Positions 1-7,800 of a DNA stretch of 14,003 nt are shown here, in pieces. Source of the stretch: Paenalcaligenes sp035301625 (GTDB lineage: Bacteria; Pseudomonadota; Gammaproteobacteria; Burkholderiales; Burkholderiaceae_B); NCBI GenBank assembly GCA_035301625.1, contig DATGTW010000133.1, forward strand, positions 1-14,003, written 5' to 3'. Each line of letters begins with the position of its first letter. Position 1 is the stretch's first letter. Made by a program: the position numbers and the translations under genes. Under the pieces are notes generated by a model. It made no database searches, was not told where the DNA came from, and worked only from the letters and a program-made list of their open reading frames with translations.

Positions 1-95
1 CTTTCGTCGCCTATACTGCGAAATTTTTTTAAACTCTTTCACGGTCCTTACATTTCTCAACTCAAGCCCAACCAAACAAAAACGTTCCCATATCA

Positions 96-1295
96 TTACA
101 CCACCCCAACATTCACCCACCCATCAATCATATCCGCCCAGTCCTGCAACATTTCAGCCCGCTGTTCCCTATACTCCGCCTTGTTATAAACTGCCCTGAC
201 ACCCCGTTGTTCGTGCGCTAGACATTTTTCAATCCAGTCGGTGTTGTACCCTGCCTCGTGCAGCAAGGTGCTCGCCGTACGTCTTAAATCATGCGGCCCA
301 AACTTCGCTAGGGGTTGCCCTTCTTTTTGTGCCAGCCGGTAGGTTAAGGTCAGCACCTGATTCAGTGTCGCGCTGCTCATGGGTTTATCCGTGTCATAGC
401 GTGATGGCAGCACGTATTCCGATCCGCCCGCAAAGGTTTTTAATGCAATGAAGATATCCAGCGCTTGGCGAGATAAAAACACCAGATGAGGATTGCGGCG
501 TTTCATACGTTCTTTGGGGATGGTCCAAAGTGCCTCGGTGAAGTTGATTTCGCTCCAGGTGGCATTGGTTAGCTCACTCTTGCGCACCATGGTCAACAAT
601 AAGAGCTTAGCGGCAGCTCGTATAGAGGGGGATGTACCAATTCTTTCTATATATTGATACATCAGGCCAATTTCTTCTGGTGTTAAGGCCCTGTCACGTG
701 GCTCAAACCGAGCAATACTGGCTGGGCGTACTAGCTCTGCCGGATTGTCTACTTTTTGGCCGCGTTCAATCGCCCAACGGAAAATTTGCAAAACCAACTC
801 ACGTGCATGCACAGCGGTTGCCGGTGCGCCGCGCTCTACGATGCGGTCCGTCAAGGCACGTAAGTCCTCATGGCTAATTTCTTGTAGCTTCATTTTGCCG
901 AATACTGGCAGCAGCTCGCGCTCGTAGACTGAACGGCGCATATCCCGGGTGGAGTCAGCCATCTGGTAGCCGCGCAACCACTTTTGCGCCCAAACATCAA
1001 AGGTATCGGCATCTTTGATCCGGGCCTTGGCACGGGCTTTTTCTTTGGCTGGGGATTTGCCTGCGGCGATCATCTTTTTGGCTTCGCCTAGTTGCTCGCG
1101 CGCCTCGGCCAGCGTGATGCCACCCAAGCCGTAACGGCCAAAGGTAATGGTCTCTTGCCTGCCATGGATACTGTAGTTGTAGCGAAACGAAATGGTACCT
1201 GCAGGGGTGACAGCAGCATACAGCCCATCTCGGTCATTGACTTTGTACAGCTTGTCTTTAGGCTTAAGATTTCTGAGCTTGGTATCAGTTAGCAT
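96..1295 (-). CDS. P4-type tyrosine integrase of a genomic island
   Basis: This is a site-specific tyrosine recombinase that would integrate and excise a mobile island. Residues 1-90 match the Arm DNA-binding domain of P4-like integrases (LTDTKLRNLKP..., with the GLYAAV and ITFGRYG motifs). A core-binding helical region spans about 100-190 and the catalytic domain about 200-385. The catalytic set is intact: R238 in LTMVRKSEL, K265 in ERMKRR, H335 and R338 in GPHDLRR, H361 in LAHEQ, and nucleophile Y370 in AVYNKAEY. At 399 aa it has the usual length. I chose the ATG at 1295, because AAGGAG at 1304-1309 lies 8 nt upstream; an in-frame GTG at 1301 is only 2 nt from it. The gene lies just beyond the 3' end of guaA in the same orientation, which points to insertion at guaA. 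No excisionase or cargo gene is visible, since the island would run off the left edge. Confidence 0.93.
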   Translation of the reverse strand: MLTDTKLRNLKPKDKLYKVNDRDGLYAAVTPAGTISFRYNYSIHGRQETITFGRYGLGGITLAEAREQLGEAKKMIAAGKSPAKEKARAKARIKDADTFDVWAQKWLRGYQMADSTRDMRRSVYERELLPVFGKMKLQEISHEDLRALTDRIVERGAPATAVHARELVLQIFRWAIERGQKVDNPAELVRPASIARFEPRDRALTPEEIGLMYQYIERIGTSPSIRAAAKLLLLTMVRKSELTNATWSEINFTEALWTIPKERMKRRNPHLVFLSRQALDIFIALKTFAGGSEYVLPSRYDTDKPMSSATLNQVLTLTYRLAQKEGQPLAKFGPHDLRRTASTLLHEAGYNTDWIEKCLAHEQRGVRAVYNKAEYREQRAEMLQDWADMIDGWVNVGVV

Positions 1296-1473
1296 CAGCA
1301 CGGCTCCTTACCCCCTTCTGATACCATGAGCAAATATCGCATCAAAAATCAGAGAAAAGGCAGAAAAAACAATAAGTTATAAATTTCTAATACCATGCTC
1401 CTGCTCAAAAGCCCTGCATGGTATCAGCATGATCTATGGTATTTACGACCCAAAGTACCAAGTTTCATACCAC
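1281..1473. repeat. Cluster of ATACC/GGTAT repeats at the integrase promoter region
   Basis: Six copies of one short motif occur in 193 bases. They are GGTATCAG at 1281-1288 (inside the integrase start), CTGATACCATG at 1318-1328, ATACCATGC at 1390-1398, CATGGTATCAG at 1417-1427, ATGGTAT at 1436-1442 and CATACCAC at 1466-1473. The copies at 1318-1328 and 1417-1427 are perfect 11-base inverted repeats of each other, and 1390-1398 with 1416-1424 form a perfect 9-base inverted pair. The cluster lies between the integrase and the guaA end and brackets the integrase ribosome binding site. Arm-type integrase sites or operators for an excisionase or repressor are the likely explanations. The repeats are seen directly; the role is inferred. 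Confidence 0.65.
1304..1309 (-). promoter_or_regulatory. Ribosome binding site of the integrase
   Basis: AAGGAG on the minus strand lies 8 nt before the ATG at 1295 and only 2 nt before the upstream GTG at 1301, so it decides the start in favour of the ATG. The repeat copy at 1318-1328 sits just upstream, so a protein bound there could affect integrase expression. Confidence 0.7.
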
Positions 1474-1521
1474 AAATAAATCGTGCTTTAGGCTGCTAGT
1501 CAGTACCAGACCCTACTACCC

Positions 1522-1555
1522 CAAAAAACAAAAAAGCCCGCGATTACGCGGGCTT
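1522..1555 (-). terminator. Rho-independent terminator after guaA
   Basis: A perfect 9-bp stem, AAGCCCGCG (1534-1542) with CGCGGGCTT (1547-1555), closes a 4-base loop. On the minus strand it is followed by two T6 runs separated by one G. It starts 46 bases after the guaA stop codon and separates guaA from the integrase. If an element is inserted at the guaA end, this terminator may be carried by the element and would restore termination for guaA. Confidence 0.9.
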
Positions 1556-1601
1556 AGCGGCTTTTTATGCCATGTACTGCCAGACTATTCGGGATGGGGG
1601 A

Positions 1602-1625
1602 TTATTCCCACTCAATGGTGGCAGG
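1602..1625 (-). other. Presumed attachment site at the guaA 3' end
   Basis: The last codons of guaA (encoding T-I-E-W-E-stop) lie next to an integrase reading in the same direction. In islands that use guaA, recombination takes place within this conserved 3' end and leaves the coding sequence intact, as here. The second copy that would prove it is not in the window: I found no repeat of these bases in 1-1530. Exact borders are therefore unknown. Confidence 0.45.
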
Positions 1626-3197
1626 CGGTTTGCTGGAAACATCATAAACCACCCGATTAATACCGCGGACCTCATTAATGATCCGGCCCGAAACCTTTTT
1701 CAACAGCGCATGCGGCAAAGGGGCCCAATCAGCAGTCATAAAATCAATGGTCTGAACAGCCCGCAACGACACCACATATTCATAGGTGCGTGCATCACCC
1801 ATGACCCCTACGCTTTTAACTGGTAAAAAGACGGTAAAAGCCTGCGATGTCAGGTCATACCAGCTACGCCCACTGTCCTCGTCAATAGCCTGACGCAGTT
1901 CTTCTATAAAAATGGCATCTGCACGTCGTAATAGTTCGGCATATTCGCGTTTAACCTCACCTAGGATCCGCACTCCTAACCCAGGCCCTGGAAACGGATG
2001 GCGATACACCATTTCTGCAGGTAGGCCCAGTTCAATACCCAAATGACGCACTTCGTCTTTAAACAACTCACGCAGCGGTTCTAATAACTTTAGGTTGAGT
2101 GTTTCTGGCAGACCACCCACATTGTGGTGGGATTTGATCCCCCCTTTGCCGCTTTGGGTGTTCACAGATTCGATGACATCAGGATAAATCGTACCTTGGG
2201 CCAGCCATTGTGCATCGGTGAGTTTTTGTGCTTCCTCTTGGAATACATCAACAAAAAGCCCGCCAATTATTTTGCGCTTTTCTTCTGGATCTTGTATGCC
2301 TTCTAGCTGCAAAAACAATCGTTCACTGGCATCTACATGAATAATATTCATGCCAAAGTGCTCACCAAACTGTTCCATGACCTCTTGTGCTTCATTAAGG
2401 CGCAACAAACCATGATCCACAAAAACACAGGTCAATTGGTCAGCAATCGCACGATGAATTAATAAAGCCGCAACCGATGAATCCACCCCGCCGGAAAGCC
2501 CCAATATGACCTGCTCATCACCCACTAGACTGCGGATTTCCTTGATGCGCTCTTCGATAAAATTAGGCATGGTCCAATCGCCTGCACAGCCGCAAATATC
2601 CACTACAAAGCGGCGTAAGATTTCAGCGCCTTGGACAGTGTGGGTAACCTCAGGGTGAAATTGAACCCCATAGATGTGGCATTCTTTGTTGGCAATGCCT
2701 GCAATGGGGCAGCTAGGCGTAGATGCCATCAATACAAAGTCATTGGGCAACTCAGTGACCTGATCTCCATGGCTCATCCAAACATGTAATAAACCATGCC
2801 CCTGGTCATTGCGCTCGTCTTCGATTGCATCCAGCAAAGGCGTATGGCCACGCGCCCGTACAGTAGCAGAACCGAACTCACGATTTTCGCTGCCCTCGCA
2901 ACGGCCTCCAAAATGTTGGGCGATTAGCTGCATCCCATAACAGATCCCCAAGACCGGTATACCGAGATCAAAAATATCAGTATCTAATTTTGGGGCATCG
3001 CTATCATAAACAGAGGCATGGCTGCCAGAAAGAATGATGCCCTTTAACTGCGGTAGTGCTTGGATTTTTTGGACTGATGCCGTTCCTGGCAATATTTCAC
3101 AATAAACCCCAGCCTCGCGAATACGTCGCGCAATTAATTGTGTAAATTGTGAACCAAAATCTAGAATCGCAATGCTCTGATGCTGTTCTGCAGTCAT
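1602..3197 (-). CDS. guaA: GMP synthase (glutamine-hydrolysing)
   Basis: GuaA converts XMP, ATP and glutamine to GMP in the last step of guanine nucleotide synthesis in the cytoplasm. At 531 aa it has the family length. The N-terminal class I glutaminase domain (about 8-200) shows the nucleophile C86 in GICYGMQ and H181 and E183 in QFHPEV. The ATP pyrophosphatase domain follows, with the P-loop SGGVDSS at 235-241. The C-terminal dimerisation domain ends in the typical PATIEWE. The ATG at 3197 has only a weak AAAGG about 10 nt upstream (3208-3212), but the protein start fits the family. It lies about 120 bases after guaB in the same direction, with a terminator-like hairpin between them. Its intact 3' end adjoins the integrase region, so a presumed insertion would not have damaged the enzyme. 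Confidence 0.97.
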   Translation of the reverse strand: MTAEQHQSIAILDFGSQFTQLIARRIREAGVYCEILPGTASVQKIQALPQLKGIILSGSHASVYDSDAPKLDTDIFDLGIPVLGICYGMQLIAQHFGGRCEGSENREFGSATVRARGHTPLLDAIEDERNDQGHGLLHVWMSHGDQVTELPNDFVLMASTPSCPIAGIANKECHIYGVQFHPEVTHTVQGAEILRRFVVDICGCAGDWTMPNFIEERIKEIRSLVGDEQVILGLSGGVDSSVAALLIHRAIADQLTCVFVDHGLLRLNEAQEVMEQFGEHFGMNIIHVDASERLFLQLEGIQDPEEKRKIIGGLFVDVFQEEAQKLTDAQWLAQGTIYPDVIESVNTQSGKGGIKSHHNVGGLPETLNLKLLEPLRELFKDEVRHLGIELGLPAEMVYRHPFPGPGLGVRILGEVKREYAELLRRADAIFIEELRQAIDEDSGRSWYDLTSQAFTVFLPVKSVGVMGDARTYEYVVSLRAVQTIDFMTADWAPLPHALLKKVSGRIINEVRGINRVVYDVSSKPPATIEWE

Positions 3198-3231
3198 ATC
3201 AACTGTGCCTTTGTATATTTTTGTCCAACCT

Positions 3232-3295
3232 AGAATTAAATAAAAAGGCTGGCAACGAAGTATGTGGCCAAGCCATTCAAACCCGTTACCAGCCT
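3232..3295 (-). terminator. Terminator-like hairpin between guaB and guaA
   Basis: AGGCTGG (3246-3252) pairs with CCAGCCT (3289-3295). After one mismatch, AACG (3254-3257) pairs with CGTT (3284-3287). On the minus strand the stem is followed by T5, then ATTTAATT. The loop is long at about 26 bases, so it is weaker than the guaA terminator. It lies 23 bases after the guaB stop codon and would partly or fully separate guaB from guaA transcription. Confidence 0.6.
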
Positions 3296-3317
3296 AAATT
3301 TTAAAGGAAACCCTTCT

Positions 3318-4778
3318 TTAACCTACGCGGTAGTTGGGCGCCTCTTTGCTGATTTGAACATCGTGTACGTGCGACTCTCTAAAGCCAGCGGCTGTTACCT
3401 CGATAAATTTGGCATTGCCATGCCAAGCCGGGATATCGCTCGCACCGCAATAACCCATCGATGCGCGTACACCACCTGTCAGCTGATGAATAATGGCAAT
3501 CACACTGCCTTTATAGGGCACGCGACCCTCGATCCCCTCGGGGACGAGCTTATCAGCGCTGCTGCCGGATTCTTGGAAATAACGATCAGCAGATCCATCA
3601 ACCATCGCACCAATACTGCCCATACCGCGATACGCCTTATAGGAACGGCCTTTGTATAGGACAACCTCGCCGGGGGCTTCTTCGGTACCTGCAAACATAC
3701 CCCCCATCATGCAAGTCGATGCTCCTGCGGCCAAGGCCTTGGCAACATCACCAGAAAAACGGATGCCACCATCAGCGATGAGCGGGACGCCAGTGCCTTT
3801 GAGTGCTTTGGAAACATCATCAATCGCGGATACCTGAGGCATCCCTACCCCAGCGATCACGCGCGTTGTACAAATTGAACCGGGTCCGATACCGACCTTT
3901 ACCGCATCAGCACCCGCCTCGTACAGGGCACGAGCAGCATCACCCGTAGCGATGTTGCCACCGATCACTTGGACATTAGGATAAGTGTCTTTGATCCAAC
4001 GGACCCTATCGATCACGCCCTTAGTGTGGCCATGTGCAGTATCCACCACAATAGCGTCCACACCCACTTTGACCAAAGCATCCACGCGGGCTTCGGTGTC
4101 CCCGCCTACACCCACAGCTGCGGCAGCCCGTAATTGACCGAATTGGTCCTTGGAAGCGCGGGGGTGTTCAGTGCTTTTGAGAATATCTTTAACCGTTGCC
4201 AAGCCCCGCAATTGAAAGTCATCATTTACTATCAATACACGTTCAAGGCGATGTTCGTGCATCAAAGACTGGGCCTGTTCCAGAGTGGCCCCCTCACGCA
4301 TGGTAACCAAACGGTCTTTGGGGGTCATGACCTTGTGCAGCGGGAGGTCCAAGCGCTCTTCAAAGCGCAAGTCGCGGTTGGTCACAATGCCAACGAGTTC
4401 ATCACCCTGGACCACGGGCAGGCCAGAAATACCGTGTTGTTTTTGTAGCTCAATCGCATCGCGTACGGTCATATCAGGCGATACGGTCACTGGGTCAATC
4501 ACGATGCCAAATTCGTGTCTTTTGACGCGTGAAACCTCGCTGGCCTGACTGTCGATACTCATGTTTTTATGAATCACCCCGATACCGCCTTCGCGTGCCA
4601 TAGCAATAGCAAGCTTGGACTCGGTAACCGTATCCATAGCAGCAGAAACAAGGGGGATATTTAGCTGAATATCGCGCGTGAATTGAGACTGAAGATTGGT
4701 TTCGTGAGGTAGGACTTCAGAATAAGCAGGCACTAACAAGACGTCGTCGAATGTAAGTGCTTTCTGTACTAAGTGCAT
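3318..4778 (-). CDS. guaB: Inosine-5'-monophosphate dehydrogenase
   Basis: GuaB oxidises IMP to XMP with NAD+, the rate-limiting first step towards GMP, and works as a cytoplasmic tetramer. The 486-aa chain begins with the family start ALTFDDVLLVPAYSEVLP. Two CBS domains sit at about 94-200 as an insertion in the barrel. The catalytic loop GPGSICTTR carries the nucleophile C303, and the mobile flap shows the KAYRGMGS motif. I chose the ATG at 4778, because GGAG at 4787-4790 lies 8 nt upstream and the protein then starts MHLVQKALTFDD. A TTG six codons earlier (4796) falls at the likely transcription start. The gene lies 41 bases after purL and precedes guaA, so IMP-to-GMP functions are adjacent. 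A candidate promoter lies in the gap with purL. Confidence 0.97.
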   Translation of the reverse strand: MHLVQKALTFDDVLLVPAYSEVLPHETNLQSQFTRDIQLNIPLVSAAMDTVTESKLAIAMAREGGIGVIHKNMSIDSQASEVSRVKRHEFGIVIDPVTVSPDMTVRDAIELQKQHGISGLPVVQGDELVGIVTNRDLRFEERLDLPLHKVMTPKDRLVTMREGATLEQAQSLMHEHRLERVLIVNDDFQLRGLATVKDILKSTEHPRASKDQFGQLRAAAAVGVGGDTEARVDALVKVGVDAIVVDTAHGHTKGVIDRVRWIKDTYPNVQVIGGNIATGDAARALYEAGADAVKVGIGPGSICTTRVIAGVGMPQVSAIDDVSKALKGTGVPLIADGGIRFSGDVAKALAAGASTCMMGGMFAGTEEAPGEVVLYKGRSYKAYRGMGSIGAMVDGSADRYFQESGSSADKLVPEGIEGRVPYKGSVIAIIHQLTGGVRASMGYCGASDIPAWHGNAKFIEVTAAGFRESHVHDVQISKEAPNYRVG

Positions 4779-4786
4779 TGTATTCG

Positions 4787-4790
4787 CTCC
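4787..4790 (-). promoter_or_regulatory. Ribosome binding site of guaB
   Basis: GGAG on the minus strand sits 8 nt before the ATG at 4778. It lies inside the reading frame extension that would start at TTG 4796, which argues for the shorter protein. Confidence 0.7.
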
Positions 4791-4802
4791 AGCCAAAACA
4801 AG

Positions 4803-4831
4803 ATTATACGCGAAAACTTTTAATCAATCCA
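4803..4831 (-). promoter_or_regulatory. Candidate sigma70 promoter of guaB
   Basis: A perfect -10 box TATAAT (4803-4808, minus strand) lies in the purL-guaB gap. Seventeen bases upstream is a poor -35 box, TGGATT (4826-4831, three of six matches), inside the last purL codons. The start of transcription would fall near 4796, giving a leader of about 18 bases that contains the GGAG. guaB may therefore be expressed both by readthrough from purL and on its own. Confidence 0.45.
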
Positions 4832-7800
4832 GAGCCGCGCGTTGTAAAAAAAGCGCATCCACGGTGTTAAACCACCGTCTGCACGTTGTGCTCCCCCCTC
4901 ATCTGCAGCCCCCCAGCGTTTCGGTGCCCAAGGCATCATCACATTGCGAATACTGCGCTCTGGATGCGGCATTAACAAGGTCACGCGCCCGTCATCATTG
5001 CACACTCCAGCAATGCCTTGCGGACTGCCGCTAGGATTAAAAGGATAGTGCTCGGTAGCATTACCCTGCCCATCCGCATACCTCAAGGCAATATGAGCGA
5101 GGTCAAGATTTCCTTGGTGCTCAAAATCTGCACGCCCAACAGCATGTGATACCACAATAGGTAAACGCGCCCCATTAAACCCCTGTAAAAATAGGGAGGG
5201 CGAATCCACTACATTAACCATTACTAACCGAGCCTCATAAGCCTGCGAAGTATTTTCACTAAAAGCAGGCCAATGATCTGCGCCCGGAATGATTAGCTTC
5301 AAGTGCGAAAGCATTTGGCAACCATTACCTATACCCAAAGAAAAACTGTCTTTCCGCTGGAAAAAGGTTTTGAACTGTTCGGTCAACATAGAGTTATATA
5401 AGATGGTTTTGGCCCATCCTTGACCTGCCCCTAGTACATCCCCATAACTAGAGCCTCCAGCAGCCACCAAACCTTTGAAATCAGCCAATTGTTGGCGACC
5501 TGACAGTAAATCAGTCATGGGCACATCAATCGCTTGGAAACCTGACTGGTCAAAAGCCCATGCCATTTCGGCCTGACTGCCAATACCTTGCTCTCTGAGC
5601 ACTGCAACCCGTGGGCGTGCGCCAGCATTAATATAGGGTGCAGCAATGTTTTCCTGCGGGTTAAAGCTGACATCAGCGGATAACCCGGGTAAATCCGCCT
5701 GTTGCCATAGCTCATATTCTGCCTGAGCGGTTTCAGGATTATCCCGACGACGTGACATCTCGTAGCTGAAACGCGCCCAATGTTTAGATAGCTCTGTCCA
5801 TGGTTGTCTATAAATAAAGCTACCATCACGAAAGATCGTGAATAAATCGCTGTCACTGTGCGCACCAATCACATGGCTATGTTGCGATAAACCCCACTCA
5901 CGTAATTGCTGCATGACGTGATCACGTTTGTCAGCGGGGACTTGGATTACACCACCTAACTCTTCGTTAAAGAGTGCAGTTATAGTGTGTTCATCGCGTT
6001 GCACTTCAACTTGCTCAGGGCGAATTTTATAATCGCCCCAGTCTTGGCTATAAGGATCAATGGTCAGCATATCAATATTGAGCGCGACCCCGGTACGGCC
6101 CGCAAATGCCATTTCGGCTACCGTCGTTAATAGGCCCCCGTCAGAACGATCATGATAAGCCCAGATTAAGCCCTGCTCATTCAGGGCACGAATGGCTCGG
6201 CAGTACTTGAGCAACAACTGTGCATCCTGGATGTCTGGGGTTTGCCCACCGGTTTGGTCATAAACCAAACTTAATACTGAACCCGCCATGCGTTGTTGGC
6301 CTTGGCCCAAATCAATCAAGATAAGCACACTGTCGCCTTGATCGGTACACAGTGCTGGCGTCAATGTATGGCGTACATCAGCCACCTGGGCAAAGGCTGT
6401 CACCACTAGAGAAACTGGGGACACCACCTCGAAATCCTGACTGTCCTGGCTCCAATTGGTGCGCATAGACAAAGAATCTTTGCCTACTGGAATAGATAAA
6501 CCAAGCTCTTGGCACCACTGGCTGACTGCCTGAACAGTGTCATATAGGGCTGCGTCCTGATCATCACCACCGCAGGCTGCCATCCAATTAGCAGATAATT
6601 TGATATCACGAAAATCTTTGACGTCAGCAGAAATAAGATTGGTCAATGCCTCAGCGACGGCTAAACGCCCTGACGCAGGGGGGTTATAAATAGCCACCGG
6701 GCTGCGTTCCCCCATCGCCATTGCCTCGCCCCGCACTGTCTGAAAGTCTGCGAGCGTCACTGCGCTGTTTGCTACAGGCACCTGCCAAGGCCCCACCATT
6801 TGATCCTGCGCTACCAAACCGCCCGCGCTGCGATCACCAATCGTGATCGCAAAACTCTTACTTGCCACCGTGGGATGGCTCAGAACACGCTCCATCGCAT
6901 CGGTCAGCTCGACAACCGTCCAATCTGGTTGCAATATGATGGGTTCACCGCGTGTGACATCGCGAACCATACCAGGCGCCTTGCCCAACAACAAATCCAA
7001 TGACATATCTACCGGTGCAGGCTCATAGGGGGGTTCTGACTGAGCGGCAATTCCGTCCGGTAAGTCTACGCCCCAAGTCACCTGTAATTGGCGTTCTTCT
7101 GTGGCCACACCTACGACCGCCCATGGACAACGCTCTCGCTCAGCAATTGCTTTGAAGCGTTCCAGATCTTTAGGCAAGATTGCAAGCACATAGCGCTCTT
7201 GAGATTCATTACACCAAATCTCAGCAAAAGATAATCCCTGCTCATCGACGGGCACCAAAGACAATTCGAAAATAGCACCCCGTTTAGCATCATCAACCAA
7301 CTCGGGGAAAGCGTTGGACAACCCTCCTGCACCCACATCGTGAATGGCCAATACAGGGTTTTGACCGCCGAGTTGCCAACAGCGATCGATGACCTCTTGA
7401 GCACGACGTTGCATTTCAGGATTACCACGCTGCACCGAATCAAAGTCCAATTCTTCAGCGCTCACCCCTGCAGTCACGCTAGAGGTTGCTCCACCACCCA
7501 TACCAATACGCATCCCTGGTCCGCCCAGCTGAATTAGCAAAGCACCCACCGGCAATGGATCTTTGTGTGTTTGCTGATCATCAATGGCACCCAACCCCCC
7601 GGCGATCATAATCGGCTTGTGATAACCCCAATAAACATCCCCCACCTGCTGCTCAAAACTACGCAAATAACCCAGTACATTAGGGCGTCCAAATTCATTA
7701 TTAAAACTGGCGCCCCCGACAGGTGCCTCTTGGAGCACCTGATAGGCATTGGCCATACGTGATGGGAAGCCAATAGCGCTGTGCTCCCAGGGCTGTTCCG

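Noticed and set aside
1..95. Possible second attachment repeat or terminator behind the integrase
   Set aside because: I found no copy of the guaA 3' end and no GC-rich stem followed by T's, only A/T-rich runs.
1597..1608. Small inverted repeat GGGATTATTCCC at the guaA stop codon
   Set aside because: The stem is only 4 bp and most of it is set by conserved guaA codons, so chance is enough to explain it.
3264..3659. A 131-codon plus-strand open frame across the guaB end
   Set aside because: Most of it is antisense to guaB and the rest covers the guaB-guaA hairpin. Its protein shows no family features.
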